64,000 nucleotides of DNA from Aestuariibaculum sp. M13 (GTDB lineage Bacteria > Bacteroidota > Bacteroidia > Flavobacteriales > Flavobacteriaceae): positions 124,001 through 188,000 of the forward strand of contig NZ_JANIAC010000003.1 of assembly GCF_024723255.1 (NCBI RefSeq), written 5' to 3'. The translations under genes and the position numbers were made by a program. Every line of letters starts with the position of its first letter. Positions within the stretch are counted from its first letter, which is position 1. Shown in pieces: positions 55,840-64,000 of the stretch. A model generated the notes under the pieces. That model was not told the DNA's origin. It worked only from the letters and a program-made list of their open reading frames with translations, and searched no databases.

Positions 55840-56766
55840 ATGAAAGTTACAGTAGTAGGCGCAGGCGCCGTAGGTGCTAGTTGTGCAGAGTACATTGCCA
55901 TTAAAAATTTTGCTTCAGAAGTCGTTTTAGTTGACATTAAAGAAGGCTATGCCGAGGGGAAAGCTATGGATTTAATGCAAACCGCTTCGTTAAATGGTTT
56001 TGATACAAAAATTACAGGTGTAACAGGAGATTACAGTAAAACAGCAGATAGCGATATTTGTGTTATTACTTCTGGAATTCCAAGAAAACCGGGTATGACT
56101 CGCGAGGAATTAATTGGTATTAATGCTGGAATTGTTAAATCTGTTGCTGCCAGCTTAATCGAACATTCACCAAACACCATCATTATCGTTGTAAGTAATC
56201 CAATGGATACCATGACGTACTTAGTGCATAAAACAACAAACTTACCTAAAAACCGAATTATAGGTATGGGTGGTGCTTTAGATTCAGCACGTTTTAAGTA
56301 CCGTTTAGCTGAAGCTTTAGAAGCTCCAATTAGCGATGTAGACGGAATGGTTATTGGTGGTCATAGTGATACAGGTATGGTACCCTTAACATCGCATGCT
56401 ACAAGAAATAGTGTGAAAGTTTCAGAATTCTTATCAGAAGAACGTTTACAGCAAGTAGCAGAAGACACTAAAGTTGGAGGCGCAACACTTACCAAACTTT
56501 TAGGAACTTCGGCTTGGTATGCACCAGGAGCGGCAGTTAGCGGATTGGTTCAGGCGATTGCTTGCGACCAGAAGAAAATGTATCCATGTTCAACCTTATT
56601 AGATGGTGAATATGAATTATCTGATATTTGTATCGGAGTACCGGTGATTTTAGGTAAAAACGGTATTGAAAGTATTGTTAATATTCCTTTAAGTGATGCC
56701 GAAAAAGCACACATGCAATCAAGCGCCGAAGGCGTTAGAAAAACCAATGGTTTACTTGAACTATAA
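55840..56766 (+). CDS. mdh: Malate dehydrogenase
   Basis: 308 residues, the LDH-like (MDH type 3) group. NAD fold GAGAVGASCA, Asp after strand two (LVDIKEG), substrate Arg region PRKPGMTREEL, VVSNPMDTMTYL and the catalytic His in IGGHSDTGMVP. TCA-cycle enzyme in the cytosol. Single gene with a strong terminator. Confidence 0.96.
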   Translation: MKVTVVGAGAVGASCAEYIAIKNFASEVVLVDIKEGYAEGKAMDLMQTASLNGFDTKITGVTGDYSKTADSDICVITSGIPRKPGMTREELIGINAGIVKSVAASLIEHSPNTIIIVVSNPMDTMTYLVHKTTNLPKNRIIGMGGALDSARFKYRLAEALEAPISDVDGMVIGGHSDTGMVPLTSHATRNSVKVSEFLSEERLQQVAEDTKVGGATLTKLLGTSAWYAPGAAVSGLVQAIACDQKKMYPCSTLLDGEYELSDICIGVPVILGKNGIESIVNIPLSDAEKAHMQSSAEGVRKTNGLLEL

Positions 56767-56798
56767 GATACCAGAAGAAAAATTTAGATATTTTAAGG

Positions 56799-56827
56799 AA
56801 AGACTGTAGAAATACAGTCTTTTTTTT
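56799..56827 (+). terminator. mdh terminator
   Basis: AAAGACTGTA / TACAGTCTTT with GAAA loop and a long T tract that runs straight into the -7 box of the next gene. Confidence 0.88.
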
Positions 56828-56834
56828 ATATTTG
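56827..56834 (+). promoter_or_regulatory. -7 box immediately before the 56839 gene
   Basis: TATATTTG, perfect consensus, four bases before the ATG; the mRNA would be leaderless or nearly so. It overlaps the last T of the mdh terminator. Confidence 0.5.
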
Positions 56835-56838
56835 GCGC

Positions 56839-57456
56839 ATGAGAACAAAATGGTACTTTGGTGCTTTAATCGTATTAATTTCCTTTTTAGGTATTTATCA
56901 GAATCGAACGTCTGAGCCTAATCAGGAGATAGTACTGCAATTCACAGATGTTGAAGTAACATCTGATGAAGCCCATTGTGCTATCCAGGAGGTTACCAGT
57001 CAACTGCAAGCTATCGGTGCCGATGCTGTTCAAGTAAAGCAACTGCAAAATGGAGAAGTAGTTATTTCGTACTACAGTGCTGCCGATGTTGCCAGTATTA
57101 AAGATTTACTTTCTGATGATGATTCACTAAATATTGGTTATAGCAATACTGCAAATAACCAGTTCCCTTCAGACGACGAGTCTAAAACCTATAAATTCGA
57201 TGTTTTTGAAATTCACAAAGCTAACGATGCACCGTCTGGTTTTGGCGGAAAGCATATGCTTAGTGCTAAGCAGGATTTCGACAGGTTTTTTAATCCATAT
57301 GTTTATTATTTCAATACCATACAAGACGTTAACAACAACGGTCTTACTGTTGAAGTTGCGTTAAAAGTATTTAGAGATATTGCCGTTGCTATAGATAATA
57401 CAACGGGTAATATTCCTGAAGTACGCGCAGGCCCTATATATTCAGGGTTAGCTTAA
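56839..57456 (+). CDS. Uncharacterised exported or membrane-anchored protein
   Basis: 205 residues. An N-terminal hydrophobic segment (about 5-19) acts as signal or anchor. The rest is soluble, acidic and shows no recognised domain; a single Cys (C47). Separate from mdh by terminator and promoter. No confident function. Confidence 0.6.
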   Translation: MRTKWYFGALIVLISFLGIYQNRTSEPNQEIVLQFTDVEVTSDEAHCAIQEVTSQLQAIGADAVQVKQLQNGEVVISYYSAADVASIKDLLSDDDSLNIGYSNTANNQFPSDDESKTYKFDVFEIHKANDAPSGFGGKHMLSAKQDFDRFFNPYVYYFNTIQDVNNNGLTVEVALKVFRDIAVAIDNTTGNIPEVRAGPIYSGLA

Positions 57457-57663
57457 AACAGAATATTATTGATTGATTTTCAATTGATGGTTTGTGTTAT
57501 GCTTCAGTTTTTATAAAGGCTTCCCAACAACTCAAATATACACTTAAAGCAATCTAAAAGATGTCGTCTTTTAGAGCAACAATTACAATTTTAATTAACT
57601 AAAAGCGTGTCAAAGTTTAATTCATTTTTATAGTGGATTAGAGTGACACAAAAACAACAAAAC

Positions 57664-60648
57664 ATGCAAAATAAAGGATTAGTAAAATTATTTGCGGTTT
57701 TATTCGGATTGGTAAGTATTTACCAGCTATCATTCACGTTTAAAGCAAGTCAAATAGAGAGCGAGGCAGAAGAAGTTGCCATCAACAAAATCTCTGAAAC
57801 AGAAGACGATTTCAGAGCAAAACGAAGTGCAGAAGAATTAAGATATTTAGATGCTATTTCCAATGATACCGTGTTTAACATGGGTATTGCAAAATTCACT
57901 TATAGCGAAGTGAAACAAAAAGCCATGAACCTTGGTTTAGATTTAAAAGGAGGTATTAACGTTATTCTTCAGGTGTCTGTAAAAGACATTTTAAAAGGAT
58001 TAGCTAATCATACTAAAAACCCTGTATTTAACAAGGCTTTAGATGATGCTTCAGAATTACAAAAAGATTCTCAAAATACATATTTAGAAGATTTCTTTAT
58101 CGCTTTCGATAAGATTAAAGGTGATACTAAATTAGCTTCTCCAGATATTTTCTATACAAAAACATTAGATGGTGAGATTGATGGAAGTATGTCTGATGCA
58201 GATGTAAAAGTGGTTATCGAGAGAAAAATTGACGAGTCTATCGTTTCTGCTTTCGAAGTATTACGTAAGCGTATTGATGAGTTTGGTGTAACATCTCCAA
58301 ACATTCAACGTTTAGGAACGTCTGGTCGTATTTTAGTGGAGTTACCAGGGGTTAAAGATATTGAAAGAGCAACATCTTTATTACAAAGTACAGCACAGTT
58401 AGAGTTTTGGGATGCTTACAGAGGAGAGCAGTTTTTTGGTTTCTTAACTCAGGCGAACGAAACGTTAAAAGATATTGTTGATACAAAATCTGAAACTAAA
58501 GAAGTTGAAAGCAACGACCAGGAAGATGCTATCGACGATCTTTTAGGTGATGCTACTACAGATTCTACAGCCGTAGATACAGTAAACCCAATTTTCGATT
58601 TAATTCGTGGTCCAGGATACCAAGGCGGACCAATTGTAGCTTATTTTGAAGTTACAGATCGTAATCAAGTATTAGAATACTTAAACATGCCACAAGTAAG
58701 AGCTTTACTTCCTGCAGAAATGCGTTACACGAAGTTTGCTTTTGGTAAACCAGAAAAAAACAGTGAAGTTGTTGGATTATACGCTTTAGCTGGAAACAGA
58801 GATAATGAGCCACAATTAAGTGGAGCTGTAGTAACTGATGCACGTCAGGATTACGACCAAATGAACAGACCAACAGTATCTATGCAAATGAATGCAAAAG
58901 GTGCTAAAATCTGGGAAGAAATGACGGGTGAAGCATTTACTAACGGAAGCCAGATTGCTATCGTTTTAGATAATGTAGTGTATTCTGCTCCAGGTGTAAC
59001 TTCAGGACCAATTGCTGGAGGTAATTCATCTATTTCAGGAAACTTTACATTAAACGAGGCTATCGATTTAGCGAATGTATTACGTGCAGGTAAATTACCG
59101 GCATCGGCAGATATTATTCAAAGTGATGTTGTAGGACCATCTTTAGGTCAGGAAGCGATTGATAGTGGTACAATGTCATTCATGATTGCTTTAGCTTTAG
59201 TTTTAGTATGGATGGTAGTTTACTACGGAAAAGCAGGTGCTTTCTCTGATGTTGCTATGTTATTAAACATCTTATTAATCTTTGGTATCTTATCAGGATT
59301 AGGAGCGGTATTAACGTTACCTGGTATTGCCGGTATTGTATTAACCATTGGTATGTCGGTCGACGCGAACGTAATTATTTTCGAGCGTATTCGTGAAGAA
59401 ATTGCTAAAGGTAAAGGACAGAAAGAAGCGATTCAGGACGGATTTAGCAACGCTTTATCTTCAATTTTAGATGCGAACATTACGACTGGTTTAACAGCAT
59501 TAATTTTATTCGTATTCGGTACAGGTCCAATTAAAGGTTTCGCAACAACATTATTAATTGGTATTGCTACATCATTATTTACTGCAATCTTCATTACAAG
59601 ATTATTAATCGACTGGTATGTAAACAAAGGTGGTCAGTTAGAGTTCTCTACTGGATTGACTAAAAACTTATTCAGAAGAATTGATATCGAGTTCTTAAAG
59701 AAGCGTAAAGTAGCTTATATCATTTCAGGAATTGTTATTGCATTAGGTATCGGTTCATTAGCTACTAATGGTTTAGATCAGGGTGTAGATTTTGTTGGAG
59801 GTAGAACTTACCGTGTGGTGTTCCCACAAGATGTTAGCGCTTCAGAAATTAAGAGTGTATTATCTCAACCAGACGTTTTCAACAGTGCTGATGCTAAAAC
59901 TGTTGGAGAGAGTAATAGTTTAAAAATTACAACCAAGTATAAAATTGATGAAACTGGTAAGGAAGTAGACGAAGAAATCAGATCTAAATTATTCGCTGCT
60001 ATTCAACCTTATTTAGGAGGTCAGTCTTACGAAGAGTTTATCGATAACAACAACGTAAACAAAGTGGTTGGCTTAATGGAGTCTTACAAAGTAAGTCCAA
60101 CAATTGCCGATGATATTAAACAAGCATCATTCTGGGCGATTTTAGGATCGTTAATCGTTGTGTTCCTTTATATCTTATTCCGTTTCAAAAAGTGGCAATA
60201 TTCACTTGGTGCAGTTGCAGCAGTATTCCACGACGTATTAATCGTATTAGGAGTATTCTCAATAACCTACAAATTCATGCCATTTAGCATGGAAATCGAT
60301 CAGGCGTTTATCGCAGCTATCTTAACGGTAATTGGGTACTCGTTAAACGATACCGTAATTGTATTCGATAGAATTAGAGAGTACGTTAACGAACATACAA
60401 GTTGGGATTTCCAAAAGATTGTTGATACATCGTTAAGTAGCACTTTAGGAAGAACCTTAAATACCTCGTCTACGACATTAGTAGTATTATTAGCAATCTT
60501 TATTTTTGGTGGAGATTCTATTAGAGGATTTATGTTTGCTTTAATTGTTGGTATCGTAGTAGGTACATACTCTTCATTATTTATTGCATCGCCAATAATG
60601 TATGATACAGTAAAGCGTTTAGAAGGTAAAAAGAAGAAAGAAGACTAA
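57664..60648 (+). CDS. secDF: Fused protein translocase subunit SecDF
   Basis: 994 residues from ATG 57664; a GTG at 57643 is in frame. SecD half (P1 domain with LGLDLKGGINVILQV, a Bacteroidota-type acidic insert around residues 285-320, then GPSLGQEAIDSG) and SecF half starting near residue 680 (GLDQGVDFVGGRTY, SLNDTVIVFDRIRE). Twelve membrane helices. It uses the proton motive force to pull proteins through SecYEG. The fusion is normal in Flavobacteriia. Not preceded by yajC here. Confidence 0.95.
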   Translation: MQNKGLVKLFAVLFGLVSIYQLSFTFKASQIESEAEEVAINKISETEDDFRAKRSAEELRYLDAISNDTVFNMGIAKFTYSEVKQKAMNLGLDLKGGINVILQVSVKDILKGLANHTKNPVFNKALDDASELQKDSQNTYLEDFFIAFDKIKGDTKLASPDIFYTKTLDGEIDGSMSDADVKVVIERKIDESIVSAFEVLRKRIDEFGVTSPNIQRLGTSGRILVELPGVKDIERATSLLQSTAQLEFWDAYRGEQFFGFLTQANETLKDIVDTKSETKEVESNDQEDAIDDLLGDATTDSTAVDTVNPIFDLIRGPGYQGGPIVAYFEVTDRNQVLEYLNMPQVRALLPAEMRYTKFAFGKPEKNSEVVGLYALAGNRDNEPQLSGAVVTDARQDYDQMNRPTVSMQMNAKGAKIWEEMTGEAFTNGSQIAIVLDNVVYSAPGVTSGPIAGGNSSISGNFTLNEAIDLANVLRAGKLPASADIIQSDVVGPSLGQEAIDSGTMSFMIALALVLVWMVVYYGKAGAFSDVAMLLNILLIFGILSGLGAVLTLPGIAGIVLTIGMSVDANVIIFERIREEIAKGKGQKEAIQDGFSNALSSILDANITTGLTALILFVFGTGPIKGFATTLLIGIATSLFTAIFITRLLIDWYVNKGGQLEFSTGLTKNLFRRIDIEFLKKRKVAYIISGIVIALGIGSLATNGLDQGVDFVGGRTYRVVFPQDVSASEIKSVLSQPDVFNSADAKTVGESNSLKITTKYKIDETGKEVDEEIRSKLFAAIQPYLGGQSYEEFIDNNNVNKVVGLMESYKVSPTIADDIKQASFWAILGSLIVVFLYILFRFKKWQYSLGAVAAVFHDVLIVLGVFSITYKFMPFSMEIDQAFIAAILTVIGYSLNDTVIVFDRIREYVNEHTSWDFQKIVDTSLSSTLGRTLNTSSTTLVVLLAIFIFGGDSIRGFMFALIVGIVVGTYSSLFIASPIMYDTVKRLEGKKKKED

Positions 60649-60668
60649 GTTGTTAGTTCTTAAACATA

Positions 60669-60699
60669 GAAAGCCCGTTAGTTTTAACGGGCTTTTTTT
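60669..60699 (+). terminator. secDF terminator
   Basis: AAAGCCCGTTA / TAACGGGCTTT with GTTT loop and T7. Confidence 0.88.
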
Positions 60700-60818
60700 A
60701 TGCTTAAAATTTAACATATTTTGTCGTTGAAGGCTGTGTACAACTGATATGTTATTTATATACATTTGCTTAAAATTTATCTGTGATGAATTATCAATTA
60801 ATACTTCAAACTGTTTAG

Positions 60819-62114
60819 GTGAAAACCCAAACACAGTCGCGAAAAAAGTTTCTTTTTGTTTCGCGTTGGGGCGAGTCTCTGGACATTGCTAACACAATTT
60901 ACTTAGAAGGTCACGCCGTAAAATTATATATAGAAGACAAAGCGTCCAAGGAAATAGGTTATGGATTTGTGCCAAAGGCAGCGCAATGGGAAAAGCATGT
61001 CGATTGGGCCGATATTATCGTGTTCGATTATACAGGTTATGGAAAAATTGCCAATGCATTAAGAGCTAAAGGTAAATTGGTTTTAGGAGGAACCGAGTAT
61101 ACCGATAACCTGGAATTAGACCGAAACTTTGGTCAGGCAGAATTAAAGAAGCATAAGATAAAAGTGATTCCTTCAAAGGAGTTTACCACGTTTAACGACG
61201 CTATTCATTATATAGAAAACCACCCGAGTTCGTATGTTTTGAAACCTTGTGGAGAAACACAAGAGCTTAAACAATTATTGTTTGTTGGAAGTGATGAAGA
61301 AGGTCTGGACGTGATTCGCGTGTTAAAAGCTTATGAAAAATCCTGGGGAAATAACTTCGGTAACTTTCAGTTGCAGCGTAAAGTAAAAGGTGTTGAAATA
61401 TCGATTGCAGCTTTCTTTAATGGAAACGAATTTATTTATCCTATAAACATTACTTTTGAGCATAAAAAGTTATTTCCAAAAGAGCTCGGAGTATCAACCG
61501 GTGAAATGGGAACTAGTATGTTTTGGGTGAAAGACTCGCCTATTTTTGAAGCCACATTACTCAAATTTCAACATACTTTGGCAAAACATAATTTTATAGG
61601 ACATATAGATATCAATTGCATTGTGAATGGCAATGGCATTTATCCTCTGGAGTTTACTTCCCGTTTTGGGTATCCGCAGGTGTTAATTCAGCGTGCGGGT
61701 ATAAATGAACCTTTGGGTGAGTTATTTTATAAACTCGTAACCAGACAGAAGTTTAAAATCAATACAAAAAAAGGCTTTCAGGTAGGGGCATTTATTGTGG
61801 TGCCACCATTTCCTTACGACGATAAAAAAACGTTTAATCTGTTTTCTAAAGATGCAGTTGTAGTGTTTAAGAAAAACGGAAAGGAAGGCGTGCATCCTAT
61901 GCATTTAAAAAAGGTAAACGACGAATGGCTTATTACCGGAAATACGGGAATTGCTGTTTTGGTAACCGGGGTTGGAAACACCATGAAAGATGCTCAGAAA
62001 ATGATGTATAATCGTATTAATAACGTCATCATTAATAACGGATATTATCGTACCGATATTGGCGATCGATGGACTGAAGACTCCGATAAATTGTGGTCAT
62101 GGGGATTATTGTAA
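60819..62114 (+). CDS. ATP-grasp enzyme, PurD-like
   Basis: 431 residues with GTG start at 60819. The ATP-grasp fold of glycinamide ribonucleotide synthetase is recognisable: N-domain FLFVSRWGESLDIANTIYLEGH, the ATP-binding SSYVLKPCGE, the substrate/metal site GHIDINCIVNG and PLEFTSRFGYPQVLIQ. N-terminal residues differ from true PurD (no GxGGREHA), so it is probably a carboxylate-amine ligase with another substrate. Followed 12 bp later by a GNAT gene, likely a functional pair. Confidence 0.75.
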   Translation: MKTQTQSRKKFLFVSRWGESLDIANTIYLEGHAVKLYIEDKASKEIGYGFVPKAAQWEKHVDWADIIVFDYTGYGKIANALRAKGKLVLGGTEYTDNLELDRNFGQAELKKHKIKVIPSKEFTTFNDAIHYIENHPSSYVLKPCGETQELKQLLFVGSDEEGLDVIRVLKAYEKSWGNNFGNFQLQRKVKGVEISIAAFFNGNEFIYPINITFEHKKLFPKELGVSTGEMGTSMFWVKDSPIFEATLLKFQHTLAKHNFIGHIDINCIVNGNGIYPLEFTSRFGYPQVLIQRAGINEPLGELFYKLVTRQKFKINTKKGFQVGAFIVVPPFPYDDKKTFNLFSKDAVVVFKKNGKEGVHPMHLKKVNDEWLITGNTGIAVLVTGVGNTMKDAQKMMYNRINNVIINNGYYRTDIGDRWTEDSDKLWSWGLL

Positions 62115-62126
62115 TTTAATGTTGTT

Positions 62127-62570
62127 ATGATTTTTGAAAAGTGCATCAAAGTTCAGTCTTTTTTTTCCATTCTTCCACAGGACTGGCAGGAGAGTATTTT
62201 GCCGTTGTGGGAGGATTATAAGTCGTCAACTGAATGTTTTGTTTTAAATGAAGCTAATGAAATTGTAGCCGGTGGTTTAGTATTTACAAAATGCCCGCTG
62301 GATATGTTTTATGCATTGGAAGAAGCAAATACTTATTTTGAAAAAGGATATAAATATTTAGGCTTTATATATGTTTCTGAATCCAGAAGAGGACAGAATT
62401 TGGGCTCTTTTTGGCTAAATAGTTTGAAAGAAATGTATCCTGAAACCAAATTTTGGTTAACCATTGAAGACTTGAATCTCCACCATTTTTATGTTAAAAA
62501 TGGTTTTTTATATGTAAAGACTTTACATCATGGTGAACAAAAGGAAGGTTTATACCTTTACCCAAATTAA
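62127..62570 (+). CDS. GNAT-family N-acetyltransferase
   Basis: 147 residues. The acetyl-CoA pyrophosphate loop is SESRRGQNLGSFWL, within the strand/helix order of GNAT (LGFIYVS before it, LHHFYVKNGF after it). Substrate unknown. Directly downstream of the ATP-grasp gene; the two could make and acetylate a small peptide or amino compound. Confidence 0.75.
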   Translation: MIFEKCIKVQSFFSILPQDWQESILPLWEDYKSSTECFVLNEANEIVAGGLVFTKCPLDMFYALEEANTYFEKGYKYLGFIYVSESRRGQNLGSFWLNSLKEMYPETKFWLTIEDLNLHHFYVKNGFLYVKTLHHGEQKEGLYLYPN

Positions 62571-62636
62571 ACCTTAGATTTATTAAAAAGTGAGTACTTT
62601 AATTTAACTTGCAACTTTTAATAACAGGTTTAAAAA

Positions 62637-64000
62637 ATGAGTTTTAAGACAGTTTCAACATACATTCTTTTTATATTCCTATTATTTCAAGGGGTAAAGG
62701 GTGGCTCACAAAACATTGAAATAAAGGGCGTTGTTATTGATGAAGGTAGTAAGCAACCATTGTCCTATGCTACCATTGTAGTTGCCAGTCGTGATACTAA
62801 ACAAGCTATTACAGGTGCTATAACTACTGAGGATGGTAGTTTTTCTCTTAAAACCAAAGCATCAAAGTTTTATATAGAAGTAAGTTTTATAGGGTTTCTA
62901 TCGAAAACTATTGAACAATTCAATTTAAAAAATAATACCATAAATCTGGGAACCATTGGGCTCCAGGAGGATGCTTCGCAGTTAGACGAAGTGGTAGTGC
63001 AGGCAGAAACGTCCAGAACCGAATTTAAATTAGATAGGCGTGTTTTTAATGTAGGTAAAGATATTTCCAGTACAGGTATGAGCGCTTTGGAAGTCCTTAA
63101 TAATGTGCCTTCAGTTAGTGTAAATATAGAGGGGATTATAAGTTTACGAGGCAGCAGTGGTGTTCAGATTTTAATTAATGGAAAACCTTCGATTCTTACC
63201 GGTGAAGGTGGTGCATTAGGCAGTATTACTGCCGATATGATTGAAAGTATTGAAGTTATAACTAATCCGTCTGCAAAATACGATGCCGAGGGAACTTCCG
63301 GTATTATAAATATCATTATTAAAAAAGAGGAGCGTAAAGGTGTGAACGGTTCATTAAGTCTGAACACAGGAATTCCAGATAACCATAGTGTGGGATTAAG
63401 TTTGAATCGACGTTCAGAAAAATTTAACCTGTTTACGCAACTTGGTATAGGCAGACGAAGTAATCCTAACGTAGGGGAGAATATTAATACAGATTTGATT
63501 AATAATACAAACCTGATGAATTCAGGAAAAGAATACCGAAATGAAAAGTTTTATAATATCATTTTAGGAACTGATTATTATATCAATCCCAATAATGTGG
63601 TAACGCTTTCCGGAAATTTTGCTTATGAGGTAGAAGATCAACCTTCAAATAATCTATTTAAATTGTTTGATGAGACAAACGCCTTGATATCTGAATGGGA
63701 TCGAACTGAAGAAACCGAGGCAACCAATCCGAAATGGCAGTATGAGCTTCAATATAAAAAGGATTTTGAAGACCATGAAGATCATGATTTATTATTCAGT
63801 GCTTTAGGGCAGTCATTTGCCAAAGATCAATCTTCTTTGTTTAATGATGTTACGGTTTCAGGTGAAGATAGAGATGCCGTTCAACGCACTCGAGCCGATT
63901 TTAGTGATTACACGTACACATTTAAGTTAGATTATACCAAACCATTTTCAGAACAATGGCGTTTGGAAACTGGTGCTCAATATGTAATAAATGATGTAAG
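62637..64000 (+). CDS. TonB-type outer-membrane receptor, partial (continues past window)
   Basis: ATG at 62637; the frame is open to the end of the window (454 codons). Signal peptide about 1-25, a CarboxypepD_reg-like domain (about 28-110; GVVIDEGSKQPLSYATIVV, DGSFSLKT), then the plug (LDEVVVQAE, ALEVLNNVPSVSV, SLRGSSGVQILING) and the first barrel strands. It resembles the outer-membrane beta-barrel family of Bacteroidota receptors (OMP_b-brl_3). Ligand unknown. Confidence 0.82.
   Translation, partial: MSFKTVSTYILFIFLLFQGVKGGSQNIEIKGVVIDEGSKQPLSYATIVVASRDTKQAITGAITTEDGSFSLKTKASKFYIEVSFIGFLSKTIEQFNLKNNTINLGTIGLQEDASQLDEVVVQAETSRTEFKLDRRVFNVGKDISSTGMSALEVLNNVPSVSVNIEGIISLRGSSGVQILINGKPSILTGEGGALGSITADMIESIEVITNPSAKYDAEGTSGIINIIIKKEERKGVNGSLSLNTGIPDNHSVGLSLNRRSEKFNLFTQLGIGRRSNPNVGENINTDLINNTNLMNSGKEYRNEKFYNIILGTDYYINPNNVVTLSGNFAYEVEDQPSNNLFKLFDETNALISEWDRTEETEATNPKWQYELQYKKDFEDHEDHDLLFSALGQSFAKDQSSLFNDVTVSGEDRDAVQRTRADFSDYTYTFKLDYTKPFSEQWRLETGAQYVINDV

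Noticed and set aside
57457-57642. A small RNA or tRNA between the 56839 gene and secDF
   Set aside because: Only a weak hairpin (CTAAAAGA/TCTTTTAG) is present; no tRNA arms or conserved RNA motif could be built.

Overview
The window is a 64 kb stretch of a Flavobacteriaceae-type (Bacteroidota) chromosome. The evidence is AT-rich DNA, A-rich leaders with few Shine-Dalgarno sites, promoters with the Bacteroidota -7 box TAnnTTTG, and characteristic gene content: a kynurenine operon, an ECF sigma/FecR/TonB receptor trio, a fused SecDF, DUF2911 and DUF1573 proteins and a Nif3 plus zinc-ribbon-like pair. No mobile element, CRISPR array, rRNA or tRNA was seen. It is mostly ordinary housekeeping chromosome.

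Layout. 1-4744 (minus): lower kynurenine pathway (SDR fragment, semialdehyde dehydrogenase, RidA-type deaminase, KMO, kynureninase). 4.9-7.8 kb: two methyltransferases, a two-cluster Fe-S protein, MsrA. 7.9-13.2 kb: coiled-coil protein plus Nif3, LpxK, TPR hybrid histidine kinase. 13.2-18.2 kb (minus): GAPDH, lipoyl synthase, then an operon of a small Cys-rich protein, glycosyltransferase, ECF sigma factor and NRAMP-like carrier. 18.4-24.7 kb: aquaporin, ECF sigma/RskA anti-sigma, MurB, aminotransferase, aspartyl-protease/PDZ protein, DUF1573. 25-36.7 kb: ValS; a FecR-type signalling locus with a divergent multi-repeat lipoprotein; Ffh; FolD; acetate transporter. 36.8-43.8 kb: RluF, hydrolase/cupin/YitT/lipoprotein operon, HerA-like ATPase, QueE, DUF202, DUF2911. 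43.9-49.1 kb (minus): gatC, gatA and a gatB-aspS fusion behind an attenuator. 49.2-64 kb: outer-membrane proteins, GyrB, metalloprotease, Mdh, SecDF, a PurD-like ATP-grasp/GNAT pair and a truncated TonB-type receptor.

The most striking system is at 43957-49142. A promoter (TTG, 19-nt spacer, TATATTTG) is followed by a 15-codon open frame with seven Asn codons (MTVINNNNNFNNPKS). An RNA segment with mutually exclusive hairpins follows, then a strong terminator, then gatC, gatA and a single 1111-residue protein joining GatB to aspartyl-tRNA synthetase. The architecture is a classical transcription attenuator that should sense Asn-tRNA(Asn). It controls the amidotransferase and a probably non-discriminating AspRS that would together make Asn-tRNA(Asn), in effect a covalently tethered transamidosome. 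The AspRS part carries His at the anticodon-domain position associated with non-discriminating enzymes. The attenuator and fusion are read directly from the sequence; the physiological role is inference.
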